From Acestrorhynchus altus (lineage: Eukaryota > Chordata > Actinopteri > Characiformes > Acestrorhynchidae): 64,000 nt of DNA. A model generated the notes under the pieces. It was not told where the DNA came from and did no database searches. It was given only the letters and a program-made list of their open reading frames with translations. Positions 45,390-58,118 of this stretch are shown piece by piece. The number at the start of each line of letters is the position of its first letter. Position 1 is the stretch's first letter. A program made the position numbers and the translations under genes. Location: contig CM067508.1 in the NCBI GenBank assembly GCA_034509495.1, forward strand, positions 29,548,071 through 29,612,070, in the 5' to 3' direction.

Positions 45390-46330
45390 AAGCTAAAGAA
45401 CGCTGCACTGACCAGCAGGATATATATGCTCCTGCACTGAATGAGGATGTAATTACTGCAAATCAGTCAGATAATTCCAGCCAGACATCGCAGGTCACGG
45501 CGATCATTAAGCATCAGTAAACAGCCCCTGCACTGTCCACTGTGGGTGGTAATGCCTTCAATTACATATTCCCACAACACATGACACAGTAGATCAAGTA
45601 ATGTTAAATACCTTCACAACTTTAGAAATGGAATGAAATAGCAACAGTATCATGCCTTGCAATGAGCACACTGGCCAGTGTTCGACCTCGTACACAAGAT
45701 AACACCTCACAACTTAGACAGGTGTGAGAACTCCCAAGCTTACCGCTGAGGTAACACTGCTTCATAATTAATTTATATACTGCAATCCCATGCTATTGGC
45801 AGGTCAGTGTAACAGCTCACTTGAAATGGAAACTTTGTGCCAAGATGGAAAATGCAGAAAAAAGAGTAGACTTAAGTCTTAATAAAATCTTAAGACAATA
45901 AACAAGGCCGAGGAAGGGCTACACATGATAAAAAAAAGTTCTACCTTCAGTCAGAATTTTAAAATGTTATAATAATAATACACATACAATTAATACAATA
46001 ATACAATTACAATGTACTCTTGTATTCTACGGCATATTATACCCCAGCAAGAGTAATTAATGAGTGGGACTAAGAACAACCCATTGGTTTCATATCCTGA
46101 TACTCAATGCCAACCCATTGGCATCGTACCTACAGAGGATTATTTTAGAGAACTGGTCTCATATGCCATGGAAGCTAAAGAACGCTGCACTGACCTATGA
46201 GATATGCGTGTGATGCCTCCTGCACTGAATGTGGATGTGAACAACCCATGAGTTATGTATCCTGATACTCTTCCCTAAACTACTACTCCATAGGTACTGT
46301 GCCATTGTATAAAGAAACGAACTACATTGG
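45390..46330. repeat. Local degenerate duplication
   Basis: gctaaagaacgctgcactga occurs at about 45391 and again at about 46165, each followed by ctcctgcactgaatg and ggatgt. gaacaaccca plus tatcctgatactc also occurs twice (46075 and 46241). Confidence 0.6.
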
Positions 46331-46599
46331 GAACCAGGCCTAATCTATAGTGCAGAACTCTCTGTTCTAGCTATGAAAGCATTTACCATGCTCATACTCT
46401 GGATTGATTAGGAATAAGACATACTAAATCCCTTTGGTTCCTCTCAGTCAAACATAACTGCGGTAAAGGAGAAACCCTCCATCCTGTGGATCACTGTAGC
46501 GAATCAGCATCTGTTGGCCGAATGAATGCAAACAAATCTCTGAATTTATGGATTACAGTAACAGCCCCATCCTCCTCCTGTGTGTGTGCAGGGGAGTGG

Positions 46600-46930
46600 G
46601 AGGGGTACGGGGCAGAGCGAGTCTATCAGCTGTCACACCAGCAGAAGTCAGCGAGTGTGAACAGCGAGGTGTTCTTTGTGCAGCGGTGAGATGTGTCCCG
46701 CGCTGTCTCCGTGCTGGACCAACAAAGAGCTCCATTCTTCAGCCAGCTCTGCTGACGGAGCACTGGTGGCTGGGCGGAGGGGTGCGGAGCCCTGTGCTCT
46801 CGCCACAGCCGGACTAATGAAAGGGCCGCTCTCACCTCCTCTGGAGAGGCAGACAAAAAGCGCCTCAAAGGCCCAGAATAGCAGCCTTTCAGCGAGGCTG
46901 TCCGAGCCTGCCAACATGCCATGACTGAGC
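46600..46930. promoter_or_regulatory. Candidate non-coding regulatory segment
   Basis: A GC-richer, repeat-poor stretch with several open minus-strand frames but no known protein match (I looked for PEDS1 exon 1 here and did not find it). It contains ggactaatgaaagggccgct and ctctcacctcctctggagag. Confidence 0.25.
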
Positions 46931-47449
46931 CATTCTCTCCATACTTCACCTCAGTCACAATGCCAGGGCATCTACATGTGGGCAAACACCAATAGAGCTG
47001 AATGAAGGGCAAAAAGTAGAGAGAATCTGCACAAACAAAGTCACACACATGCACGCACACACACACATTTCCCCTGGCTGGGTCTTGGTAGGCCTGTCTT
47101 CAGATGGGACTTGTTGGGGGGGTGCTAGGAAAAGTGGGTCATGCAGACAGAGGAAGACAGAGAGACAGAGATTTAGAGAGAAAGGGAGGGAGGTAGAATT
47201 CCCCTGATTAGGACAAATGGATCAGTCACAGGCCCTGATGCTTTCATCTGATCTCGGTGGACAACTCAACCTGGGACACACACACACACACCGAGTCTCT
47301 GTCTCCTGTATAAATTTTGTATGTTACCTGATCCACAGGAACAGAAAGGCAGTCTGGTGTGTGGCGAAACGGCTTCAATGCCAAAATTCCAGAACAACAG
47401 CAGGATGCTGCTGTACTGTAAAGCACAGGTGTAAGATACACTAGGGTTG

Positions 47450-48290
47450 CACCAATCCAACTTTCAGTTCCGATACAGATACATAAACTTTGGGTATCAG
47501 TCGATACCTGATAATGAGCAGATACCATTGTTGAAGTAATGAAACTGATACCTCACCACGTGGAAGAGTCTTAATGCATCAGGATTGACTTAAATATAAC
47601 TTTACTAATTTTGTAAAACAAAATATGACAAATTATAGATTATAGAAATTATGGCACCAAAATAAATCAAAAATATAAATAATGCATCAACTGAAACTGA
47701 TTACTGTACCATGACAATATGAAGTTGCTTATTTTCAATCTTATTTTTAAATATTTAGTGTAAAGAGTAATTCAAAATAAAACTAAATAAATAAATCATC
47801 TGGCAAGAATCCTGAAGACAAAGAAACTGAATGATTATTAGTTTGTTATTCATTTATTTCTTGGAAATATCTGGACTCTGTATCTGGAGTGTATTTATTA
47901 GTGAAATTTAAACTGTGAGTAAAAAGCAGGCTTCTCCTAAAGGAATGTGCAGATGTGATGTCATTAACCCTTCCCCATTGTCTCATGTCCTTGTTCATTA
48001 CTAAAGAATGTCAACAGAATGGTAACTTAGCAGTCTGTGCTCTCGATCACTCAAGAAATGGCAAAAACAGCATATTTCAATACATACCACTGTAAGAAAC
48101 TGTTGATTTTGAACACTTTTGGTGCTATGATGTGGGTATCATGTCAGCAGTTTACTTCATGACTGAGTTATGAAGTTTAGAATACTGGCATGCAGCTGCT
48201 TGCAAAGTGCAGGCCTCAGGTTCGAAGAGTTAATGTGAATGGATTCGTCTCATACCAGCCTATTATTTGATACCTGATCCAGCTAATTTT
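47450..48290. mobile_element. Unclassified element with 'tagggttgcaccaatcc' end
   Basis: The left end actagggttgcaccaatcca, then gatacagatac and gggtatcagtcgatacctga, is typical of widespread fish hAT-like repeats. The right side ends near atttgatacctgatccagct without an intact inverted terminus. Confidence 0.45.
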
Positions 48291-48604
48291 GTTAAAACTG
48301 GGACTAAAATCTTACATTAAAAGGGTACATCCCCCAGGACACCTCACAATCCTGTGACACAGGATGTACAATTCAACATTCCAACAACATTACAGATCAT
48401 TTTGAATAAAGAAAAAATGCCCGTCCATATGGATGGAACTCGTGGTGGGCAAATGGCACTACTGGTGCTAAAGTGACAGCGATAAAGACTAGACCATAAT
48501 GTCTAAATGAGAGGTGCGGACAGTAAGCGAGACCCCTCAGTAAGGCCACAAATAACAGGCTACAAAGTTGCAGTACTACTGGAGAGAGGTTCCCAGCATA
48601 TTAA

Positions 48605-48790
48605 ACTTGAAACACACACATCAAGAGCATTAGTGAGGTCAGGATGTTGGATGATCCCCACCTTACCTCATTCCCAACTTTCCAGCTTATCCCAGAGGCA
48701 CTGAATGCAGCACTGACATTCCAGAGAACACAGTTCCACTGCTCCACAGCTCAGTGCTGGGGGGGTCTTTACACCCCTCTAACCCAAACC
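48605..48790 (-). mobile_element. Family B Tc1-type non-autonomous element, best copy
   Basis: The order is aagagcattagtgaggtcag, gatgttggatgatccccacc, ttccagagaacacagttcca, ctgctccacagctcagtgct and tctttacacccctctaaccc. Other copies are at 38.1, 42.1, 53.1 and 54.3 kb. Confidence 0.7.
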
Positions 48791-49364
48791 TGGCTCAGTT
48801 GAAAGTTGAAAAGTTGAAATCTAGATCATTGTGCTCTGAAAAACTATAAGTCTCAGAGTTTATAGCCCTCAGATTGAAGTCATATCTGAGTCTTGAGGGC
48901 AGAGTGATTAAAATAAAGAGTGGATTTTTAAATATTTAAAAATTCACAATGGAGCCACTTCACTGAGAAGTCATACTAAACACAGGGCTGATTGAAGAAC
49001 GCACGGGGAGTAAAGTGCTTAGAAATGGAATTCAGATAATAGTAATTAGACTGGTTTCCTACAGTCCCCATCCCCAACTGCCACAAAGTCACCTGAAGTC
49101 TCAGGGAAAACTGACGGAGAGCTCCATCAAATATTAATAACAGGCTGTGTGGATCCTTCCCTAATGGAGTTTACCTGCTCTCGCTTGCCTCAATGTGTAC
49201 AAACAGGCATCTGTGTTTGTTTGTGGAGCTAAATACAACATAGATCTGCCAGAACATTAGTACCACGAAGAGGTGACGTGGAAGACACTGATTATGCTCT
49301 TCTACAGAGGCATTTGTCAAGGTGTGGGCTCTACATATTAGGCAGCTGCGAGTTCAAGGTTCAA

Positions 49365-49690
49365 AGTACGGCTACGGTGGTTAGTCGACTTTATCGACTA
49401 AAAATAGGTTGACTGATTTTTTTTATGTATAAAATTTTTATGCACATCAATTCATTTAAGAAATGCTTTCCCCAATACCTGCATGCATGAAGCAGGTCAT
49501 TTCAGGCTTCAGTCATTGGTCGACTGTAGTTTAGAAATAAATAAAAAGAGATAAAAAAAAAAACTTGGTTGAGAAAAGGGTTTTTGATAGTTTCCAAACA
49601 CCCAAGGATTGGGGAAGAGCATGTGATTACGTCAGATTCGCACAAAATGTAAAGGTAGCTTGAATAGAAAGAAAGTCATTAGTGGCAGCC
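49365..49690. mobile_element. Possible hAT-like element ('agtcgac' type)
   Basis: It opens acggctacggtggttagtcg and closes cattagtggcagccctaaa, with an internal ggtcgactgtagtttag. The ends are degenerate. Confidence 0.35.
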
Positions 49691-50005
49691 CTAAAAAATG
49701 GGCAAGCATAAAGATATGACTGGGTCAGAACATCTCCAAAACAGACAGGGCTCATGGGGTGTGTTTCTGGCCAGGACCTTAAAAAAGTGGGCAAAGATAG
49801 CACAACAAGTGAACCTGCAAAAGGATCATGGGGACATAAGGCTCACTGATGAGGCCCTACCTCGCAGGTTACAGGACTTAAAACATCTGCTGCTAAGGTT
49901 CATAGAACACCACAGACATCTTGTGAAGTCCATGTTAGAATGGTTAGCTCTGCTGTGGCAGCATGAAGAAACCTATTAATATTAGACAGGTGTTACTAAT
50001 GCTAT
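49690..50005 (+). mobile_element. Internally deleted Tc1-type transposon
   Basis: It begins with tgactgggtcagaacatctc and caaaacagacagggctcatg, the usual N-terminal coding region of a common fish Tc1 element. It jumps to cctcgcaggttacaggactt, taaaacatctgctgctaagg and tgtgaagtccatgttagaat near the C-terminal end. The right terminus is ggtgttactaatgctatggc, the same type of terminus as the palindromic MITEs. Confidence 0.7.
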
Positions 50006-50064
50006 GGCTGATTGATGTCTGCTGTAGTTTTGACTTTATCCTGAAGTGGCTGACTGTTTCAGAC

Positions 50065-50074
50065 AGAGAGAGAG

Positions 50075-50168
<94 letters not shown>
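50065..50168. repeat. (GA)7(GT)45 compound microsatellite
   Basis: A short GA run (50065-50078) is followed by a 90-bp GT run (50079-50168), the longest dinucleotide repeat in the window. Confidence 0.95.
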
Positions 50169-50170
<2 letters not shown>

Positions 50171-50599
50171 CAGCTATGTGAGTGCTGTGTATAGGGCTGA
50201 GGTCCTAATGCATTTAGCTGCCCTGGTGTGTGTATAATTGAGGAGCGCAGCAGGAGTGAGTGCAGGTAGCCTGCCTCTTTTCCTCCAGTTAGCCTCCTCT
50301 CTGCCTCTTTCCCCCTTGAGAGTCTGCTTGACTTTTGTTTATGCTTCTGTTGAGCCTGGATACAATGGCTCGGGAAGGCACCTAGCAACACACAGCCACT
50401 GTACTGTACACCACACACACATTATAGAAGTTGTTTAGTCCAATTTAACGGGATGGGTGGTACAACACTGCAGTCACTCAGACTGCACTACCTCTGTCAA
50501 AAGTCACGTTCGGCCTTCTTTTGACACTTTCAGCACAGAAGGTCTACTAGACTCATTTCCAGATTTGTACTGTTGATTTTAGATGATGTGAGAGATATC

Positions 50600-50985
50600 A
50601 TTCCCCCCCCCCAACCTTCTTAGGGCTCTCACCCAATCTAATATGATGCTCCCAACAATGGGGAAGGTAAAGATACCCATATGCCTGGAAGCCAACCATG
50701 CCTCTTTCCAAACTGCCTCCATTGCATCACTGCTGGGAAGCCAACGTGCTCAGAGAAAACGCTGGGTCCCCACCTTCGATACAGGCGCCTGTGCTGATCA
50801 GCATCACACTGGGTGTGATATAGGGAGAGAGCGCCATCCACCCACCAAAAATGAAGGCCGATTGTGCTCTCTCAGTCTCCAGCTGCCAATGGCAAGCAGC
50901 ATGACCCAAGATTCAAACCTGCAATCCCCTGTGCAGAGTGCCACTGCATTAGACTGCTGAGACACTCAGAGGACGCCAGTGACCA
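50600..50985 (-). mobile_element. tRNA-derived SINE-like repeat
   Basis: On the minus strand, tgtctcagcagtctaatgca resembles an A-box region and gcaggtttgaatcttgggtc a B-box (GGTTTGAATCT). A body follows, read towards 50600. The spacing suits a tRNA-related promoter. Confidence 0.55.
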
Positions 50986-51894
50986 GATCTTTAGCTCCAT
51001 TACTTCCTATCTTAATTAGTTTTTAAGGAATATTATTCAGTAAGTGAATGCTTCAAAGCAGTTCTTAGTTTCTGTTCCAACTAGGGAAAGTAACAGTAGG
51101 CCTGCGTCAGTAATTACATTATTGAATTATCATACAACATTTCACAAATATTAACCATAACCTTTTTGTCCTTTAATTTTATGTTTCATTTGTTTATAAT
51201 ATAAAAAAAATATATATATTCCAATTACAATGTCTGAATATTCTTAACAAAAAATTCACTGCACTTCATAAACTTTAAAAGCATTATTATTCTACTATTT
51301 CATTCTATCAGTGGACAAAAATGGCAATAATATTGTTTATCGCAATTTCTGCAACAATATAGCTTCCAAACAAAAACTGTCATCCTAAGTAAAGGTATGT
51401 ATGTTTGGATGGGGGTCATGGCTCTTTGAATATATGACGCATGTATCTTATAGGTTTGTGTGAAGATCGATGAAGTTAATGCAGGACCAAAGCGGTTGTG
51501 TAACGGTCTGGGTGGATAGTCACGCACATCAGAAGTGCCTTCGATGTTCTGGAAGAGTGGGGTTCGAGGGATATCTGGCATGTATGCAGTTTTGTTGTTT
51601 GTTGAGCTCCTCTCAATCTGCAATGACTGCTTTTTTCCCAGCAACACACCAGGGAAACCAATGCTGACTGGAATGGTGTTCTGATCAGCTCAGTTTCTGA
51701 ACAACTTTAGTGTTAAAATTCTCAAACATCTATTTCATAGTAATCTTTAATGGTAAGAGGGAATCCCAGTCCTGTAGCTGAACACAGATTTGAGCCAGTT
51801 AAAAAAAAAAACACTTCTAAAGGCCTTTTCACACTAGCATTTTTTCCAGACTCGGGAGCACTTACTTCAAGAGTTTGGTACGTTTGGTCAAGTA

Positions 51895-52115
51895 ACACAT
51901 CACTCTTGTGTCTGATCCACTCATACCAGTGCAACACATTAACACACCATGTCAGTGTCACTAAGCCACCCAAATAATATCAGCTTTGTGGTGGTCCTGT
52001 GGGGTCCAGACCATTGAAAATCAGAGTGAAAGGAGACTTAAAAGGTATGCAGAGAAAAAGATGGACTGTTGTGAAGAAATAAGGAGGTGGTATTAATGTT
52101 ATGGCTGACTGGCAT
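51895..52115. mobile_element. Palindromic MITE copy 6 (right half)
   Basis: It contains tgtctgatccactcatacca, gtggtggtcctgtggggtcc and the right end ggaggtggtattaatgttat followed by ggctgactgg. This is the best-preserved terminus of the family. Confidence 0.8.
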
Positions 52116-52236
52116 ATTGTATACAGAATCCACGTGGGTATTTCATACACTGTGTGTAAAGTATCATCAGATTAAAACATGCTCATTGTATTAAAAACTA
52201 GGTTTCAATATACTTTTCACACGTGGCATACAGTGC

Positions 52237-52400
52237 TGACCTGGACTATGTGGTGGCCCAGGTCACCCATCCAGCTTGGGTGGGCAGAGGCCATCTAACT
52301 GCTCAGCCGAGTCCTGAACCCATGACCTTCTGACCATGGGGTCAGGAGTCCAGAGGCAGAGAACGCATGTGGCGCATGGTGGGGTCAGCGTAGCACAGGT
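52237..52400. mobile_element. Possible tRNA-related SINE fragment
   Basis: ggcagaggccatctaactgc and tcctgaacccatgaccttct look like the inverse of a tRNA A-box and B-box region. Weak case. Confidence 0.3.
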
Positions 52401-52848
52401 CTGGCAAGAAGAAGAAGAAGGCCTAAATTATTCAGCAGCTCAGGCAGCCCTGGCTGAGGCCAGATCACACGTGCAGAACTGAGGGGGGCGGTGGGGTAGG
52501 GAGTGAGGGGCATGAAAGTCATCACTGTGGTGTTGACAGGGGGCAGTGTTGTGCTCACAGTGAATCAGCACATACCTAAGCTACTTCTGAACTTTGAAAT
52601 ACAGTAAACCAAACATCCTGCCAGAGATAATGGTTATGCTTTACTGCTTTTTTCCTCCATTTCTTAATGGAAATGTTGGGGGGGGATCATAAATGGCCAC
52701 AGCAACTTAAATGGTTTGGTGTAGCGGCAAGACGTGGGCAATAATGTAAGTAGACAACAAAATTGGTACCCCACGTGAGCTTATAGGGGCTTTCATATAC
52801 ATGACCGGTTCTATTGCGGCATTAGTGGAACAGCAAAAGAGAATTATA

Positions 52849-52867
52849 CTACTACTACTACTACTAC

Positions 52868-52908
<41 letters not shown>
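52849..52908. repeat. (CTA)n(TAA)n microsatellite
   Basis: About 6 CTA units followed by about 13 TAA units. Confidence 0.9.
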
Positions 52909-53142
52909 TATCAATAATCATAAAATTATAGTTGTTACTATTTAATTGTATTTTTTCAGTAGCAATAGAGATGATGTGTGTTTAAAAACCCAGGGGTTTC
53001 CCAAAATGAACTTGCACTTAAGAACATTCATAAACCCACACATTTCAAACCAGATCTACTAAATTACTAAATTGTGATTAAATTTAAACAGTCAAAATAA
53101 AAATGTCGTCAAAGTTTTTGTTCTAAAAAACACACAGCATAC

Positions 53143-53214
53143 ACTATATGTCCAAACATTTGTGGACATCCCTTCTACTGAATGTATTCAGCTATCTTAA
53201 GTTGCACCCATTGC
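53143..53214 (+). mobile_element. Family B Tc1-type terminus
   Basis: acactatatgtccaaacatt, tgtggacatcccttctactg and agttgcacccattgct are the left end of family B. It is followed at once by an AAT microsatellite. Confidence 0.65.

Positions 53215-53288
<74 letters not shown>
53215..53288. repeat. (TAA)n microsatellite, about 74 bp
   Basis: About 24 TAA units fused to a Tc1-type terminus. Confidence 0.95.
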
Positions 53289-54344
53289 GTAGTAGCATAG
53301 TTCTTATTATGCATTTTTTGTTACTGATTCATGTACATTACCTCAGTGATTGTGTTTAACAACCCAGGTGGTTTCCTAAAACATTCATTAGGCTACTTTG
53401 TAAAGTAGTATTTACTGTCAATGTCATGACAGTGTCACTGGCCAAGGGAAGGGGTGGGCCGAACATGTAATGTCAATCTTTTTGGAAAAGTCCTGCAGAA
53501 AGGTGTGGAACACGGAAATATTTTACCCAGTCTGCTCCTTGTTTGTTCATCTGCCCATCATTAACCAACGGAGTCTAACTAGTGCAAAAGTTCATTTTTG
53601 TTTACAATATCATTCAAAGGCTAAACTGTCTAATATATTCATTACATGCAAGGTTTTTTGTTTTACTGTTGATCAGCATGGTGTACAGTTCACGAAAATC
53701 AAAAATCCAGTTTCTCAATTACAATATTTCAACAATGACACTGTGGGCAGGTGTGGAGTCCAGCTGGAAAAGGAAACCAGCATCTCCATAAAGCTCGTCA
53801 GCAGATGGAAGTATGAAGTGCCTGACAGATGCTGGGTTAACTCTGGACCAACAGCAGCGGATTTCTGTTGCTTTCTAGAATTTCTGTAAGCCATAGTGAT
53901 GAGCAAAAAGTAACACAAAGAAGGCTGGAAATGTTTCACTTCATATGTAATGAGTATTAATTAGATGACAGTTTATGACGAACCGTGGCAGACTGAGGTT
54001 AGATCTGATGGGTGGCCAAGCACATCACACACATCAACAATTAGAGTTGTTGGGAAAGTGTCACGTTACATTAGCCTGTGTACCATGAATCAAATGCAAA
54101 TCAGCAACTGATGTAGCTTTAAATGTAAACACAGGACCTTGTGTCTACAAGAAAGAACGAGTCTATAAAAACAGCAAAGAGAGCCAAAAAAAAGAACACT
54201 TAAATTAATGCAACCAAAACTTATTATAGGTTATTCTGAACCAGATTTACTGGTCAATTAATTACATTTGGTCAAAATTTAGTAAAGAGCCAAAATGAAA
54301 ATGTAGATTCAAAATCAAAAACAAAAGTGAAGACAAAAGCATAT

Positions 54345-54690
54345 ACACATTGTACCCATTGCTGACACAGACGTGCAAATGCACAAACCCAACTTGTGTA
54401 GTCCCTGTAAAGAAGTACAGGAGTAATAGGAGTAGTATAGTATTCTAGTATAGAAGTATAGAAGTAATAGGATTCGCTGCTCCGTCCAGTACTTTTGAGA
54501 TGAGTTGGGGATGAGGTAAGCTGGTCATCACCCAACATTCTAACATTACTAATCCTCTTGCTGCGGAATGCAATTCAAATCTCACAGCAATAAATAAAAT
54601 TTAAACAATAAAAATGTATGCAGAGAAACAGGCGGACTACAGTCTGAAATGACAGAACTACACAGTGTTCCTGTATGGTCAGTGGAGAGG
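54345..54690 (+). mobile_element. Family B copy followed by a palindromic MITE fragment (copy 7)
   Basis: gtacccattgctgacacaga, acaaacccaacttgtgtagt, ggggatgaggtaagctggtc and gcggaatgcaattcaaatct are family B in plus orientation. From about 54610, gcagagaaacaggcggacta and gtgttcctgtatggtcagtg belong to the palindromic MITE. Confidence 0.6.
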
Positions 54691-56436
54691 ATACAATAAA
54701 TAGTGATTCAGATTCAGATTATGAAGAATAAATTTACACAAAACACCCAAAAATGTCCCTTTCTGTGAGCGACTCGCTGAGCTACAGCCAGGCGGTGGTA
54801 TGCTCACTGTAAGACTGAGCTCAAAGTCAGGCTGACGTGCTTGGTGTCACACGCTACTCTGGTCTTGTCCGCTGTGTGACTCACAGGCTGTAACACACCC
54901 TTGACCCTGTTCTCACATCAACCCACAGAATTCAGCTTCAGCAGAACTGAAGGCCGTCCTTGTACCTTCTTACTTCACTCTTCCTGTTCGCAGCTCAGAG
55001 CAGCACGACGGTGAAACTGAAACTCTTACGGTAACAGGGTCAGGGCACTGCCCACGGAGGCTTCAGGACCTGCACTGCCATGGTTGCAGCTGAATGCATG
55101 AAGTGGAGACTAGCACAGAACATGTGAGGGCAGATTGGATCTGAGAGACTGATAGGGGGTGAACTTAAGACCACAAGGCCATGGGCGGACACAGTGATCT
55201 TGGCCTGAGGCCACTTAGCGTGATTTGCTTCAGTACATTTCCATCTGCAGGTCTGGAATCAGCTCTCTGACTGTACTGGAAGAGCGCAAAGTCGGCCATA
55301 AATGACCTTGAACATTATGGGGTCATGTGTAGCAGTGTGAATGACAGATTTCTGACACTGGGGCTGCGTCCAGAAACTTTTCATACTCCTCCTCTCCAAC
55401 CCTGGAAGAAGGTGGAGTTGTGAAGGAGAGGATGGGTGTAGCTTCATATGTAGTACTGAAATCCAGTTCCTATCAGATATGAGCATTCCTCATAAAACTG
55501 GGCGATTTATCAATATTTATATCTGTATCGGGATATAAATGGAGATATGGGCTCAGGTGAGATCATTTCTACTGAGTTTGAAAGTTTTTAAGCAAAGTTC
55601 TGTTTCAGTTTTCCTCCTCTACTCCGATTCCCTCCATTCCGCGACATTTGCACACTCACGTACACACTATAGAGGTGGCACAAGGCTTAGTGTGTATAAA
55701 GATGTAATGAAGATTAAATGTAAATATATTTGTAAATATAGTAAAAAATATTACAATATTTTCTACATTGCATTTAATTCACCATTCACATCAAATATAC
55801 CGGGATATGATTTTTCGAGGTCATAAATTTGAGAAGGAATAATGGATGAGCAGTTTTCAGGGGTGGGACAGAGAGGTAACAGACGTCATAAAGACTTTCT
55901 AATGATGTCTGTGTTTCTAATTAAATGGCCAAATGTGCTTTTTCTTCGTTTCCTCCTGTGATGCTGGCGAACTTAAAAGTAAAACTCCAGAAGCTGACTT
56001 TTGAGTCTGGGAGCACAAACTGTTCAGACGAATGTTCAGACATGGGTCACATTAAAACAGTATGAACAAGCTAAGATTGGGTGTGAAAATCACTTGTCCT
56101 GCTATATGAACGAAGCCTTTAATGATTGCAATATCATCCACTATGTTAAATTGCAGCCATCTGAGCCAGTTGCACTGTTCCGTTCTCTAGTTCTCATAAG
56201 CCACAAGTGGAACTCAGTATAAGCAATTTGTGAAGAGGCTGAGAACAGCTATTCCAGGCTTCACTACTGACTAATAATGAACTCAGTCAATCCCAGTGCT
56301 TACTTTTAGCCACACCTAATACTGCCCAGCCAATCACAGCTGCCTGCAAAGAGCCACACATACAATGCAATGCTGTTACGTGAGATACAGTGAACAGTAT
56401 AATCTCACTGTACTTCCTGCAGACTGATGACACTGA

Positions 56437-56567
56437 AACCCTAAAAAGACTTCCTGGGTAGAATACTCTCCTGTATCCTTCACTGGAACCCACTTAAAAT
56501 AGCCCTTGAAGTGGCTTCCAGTGAAGGATACTGGAGAGTATTCTACCCAGGAAGTCTTTTTAGGGTT
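56437..56567. repeat. Near-perfect 59-bp inverted repeat (hairpin)
   Basis: The arms 56437-56495 and 56509-56567 are reverse complements with two mismatches in 59, separated by a 13-base loop. The left arm begins aaccctaaaaagacttcctg. A third, divergent direct copy of the right arm lies at about 56648-56705 (gatacaggagagtattctat), including the flank ggagtgacatcactg. Confidence 0.85.
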
Positions 56568-56689
56568 ACGGAGTGACATCACTGTGCGCCTGTTTATGCA
56601 GATCACTGTAACTGCATTGATACAAGTCTATGAGCAAACCTACACCATGGATACAGGAGAGTATTCTATCCAGGAAGCCTTTTAAGGGT

Positions 56690-57760
56690 TTTGGAGTGAC
56701 ATCACTGCTTGCATCTCCTCCAGTTCAATTCGGACAGGAGCCACGATAGCATCACAAAACTAGTTTCTGTGTCACGGAAGAGGAGGAGGAGGATCAATCG
56801 GAAAAAGCAGTAACTTTGGGAGTTTCTGGACCATACATTGTGACCCAAAATCGTTTTGGTCTTCAGATTTAATGATGCTTTGCACACAATCTAAAAAAAT
56901 ACCTGGAACCTGAGGCAACAAAACAACCCCAAAACACAGCACGTCCAGTAAAATATGGTGGAAGTTCAGTGTTCTTTTCTTTGTAGGCCTCATTCTGTTC
57001 AGTAGGATTTTAGCTTACTCATGTACATAAACTCCAGCCTAGCTTTTTTATGTCTCTGTGTCAGCAGTGGGCTCCTCCTAGGTCTCCTGCTATAGCCTTT
57101 CATTTTATTCAGATGTCAACAGATAGTTCACGCCGACACTGATGCACCCTGAGCCTGCAGGACAGCTTGAATTCCTTTGAAACTTGATTGGGCTGTTTAT
57201 TCACCATCTGGGCTATCCTGCATTGCAACCTTTCATCAGTTTTTCTCTTCTGTTCACGTCCAGGGAGATTAGCTACAGTGCCATGGGTTGTAAACTTCTT
57301 GATTATGTTGCGCACTGTGGACAAAGGAACATCAGGATCTCTGGAGATGGACTTGAAACCTGGAGATTGTTGACATTTTTCCAGAATCTTGGTGCTCAAG
57401 TCCTGAGACAGGTCTCTTCTCCTCTTTCTGTTCTCTGTGCTTAGCAAAGACTGGATCTCTGAACTTCTCTCTTTTTGATCTCGTTTCAGGTCTAGGTTTC
57501 ACACTGCCCAGCCTGCTAACTTGCCACAGGAAACAAAGTTAATTACCCACAATTTTGAAAAGGTGCCAATCATTTTGTCCTGAGTTTTGTGTGAATTTGC
57601 CTTTTATTTACACACAAAGGAAATAAGCATGTGGATAACAAAACGCATGTAATTGCAATATTTTTCTGGGAGAAAAGGTGCATTTTCTGGAAAACAAATC
57701 CAAGGGTGCCAACACCTACAGTCATGGCTGAAAAGGTCATTAATACAAACAATGCAGTAC
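56690..57760 (-). mobile_element. Tc1/mariner-type transposon with intact-looking N-terminus
   Basis: The minus strand encodes RRRDLSQDLSTKILEKCQQS, then ISRDPDVPLSTVRNIIKKFT and THGTVANLPGREQKRKTDER. This is the paired-like helix-turn-helix of Tc1 transposases. Downstream it runs into GCFVASGS-like catalytic-domain remnants with stops and frameshifts. The right terminus near 57709-57729 reads agggtgccaacacctacagt. Confidence 0.8.
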
Positions 57761-57844
57761 CAAATCCTTTCAAACTGAAAACTAAATTTACTTTAAAGTT
57801 ACTGCTTACACCTAGTTATACGGTTCCCATCAATATTTCTGGAA

Positions 57845-58118
57845 CATTTCCAATCCCTGGTCAGGTCACTGTCTGCGGAGCCTGGTATGTTCTTCCTGTG
57901 TTCGTACGGGTTTCCTCCTGGTACTCTGGTTTTCTCCAGCCTCCACAGAGACCCATGGTAGATACACCTACAGCCAACTGAGAGTGTGTGAGAATGCGTG
58001 TGTGTATGTGTGGTACCCTGCCCAGAGGGTATTTCTGCCTTGTGCCTAATGATTCCGGGTTGGAACCAGACCCACCACAACCCAGATCAAGATGAAGCGA
58101 ATAAGGAGAGTGATGGAT
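57845..58118 (-). mobile_element. CCATCC-tailed dispersed repeat, copy 2
   Basis: tcctggtactctggttttct, ggaaccagacccaccacaac and gagtgatggatagatg match the minus-strand version of the 44.4-kb repeat. Confidence 0.65.

Noticed and set aside
46553..47066. Overlapping minus-strand frames as PEDS1 exon 1
   Set aside because: None contains the expected WGxQHAGAREL-type N-terminal sequence or a phase-1 donor after SPG.
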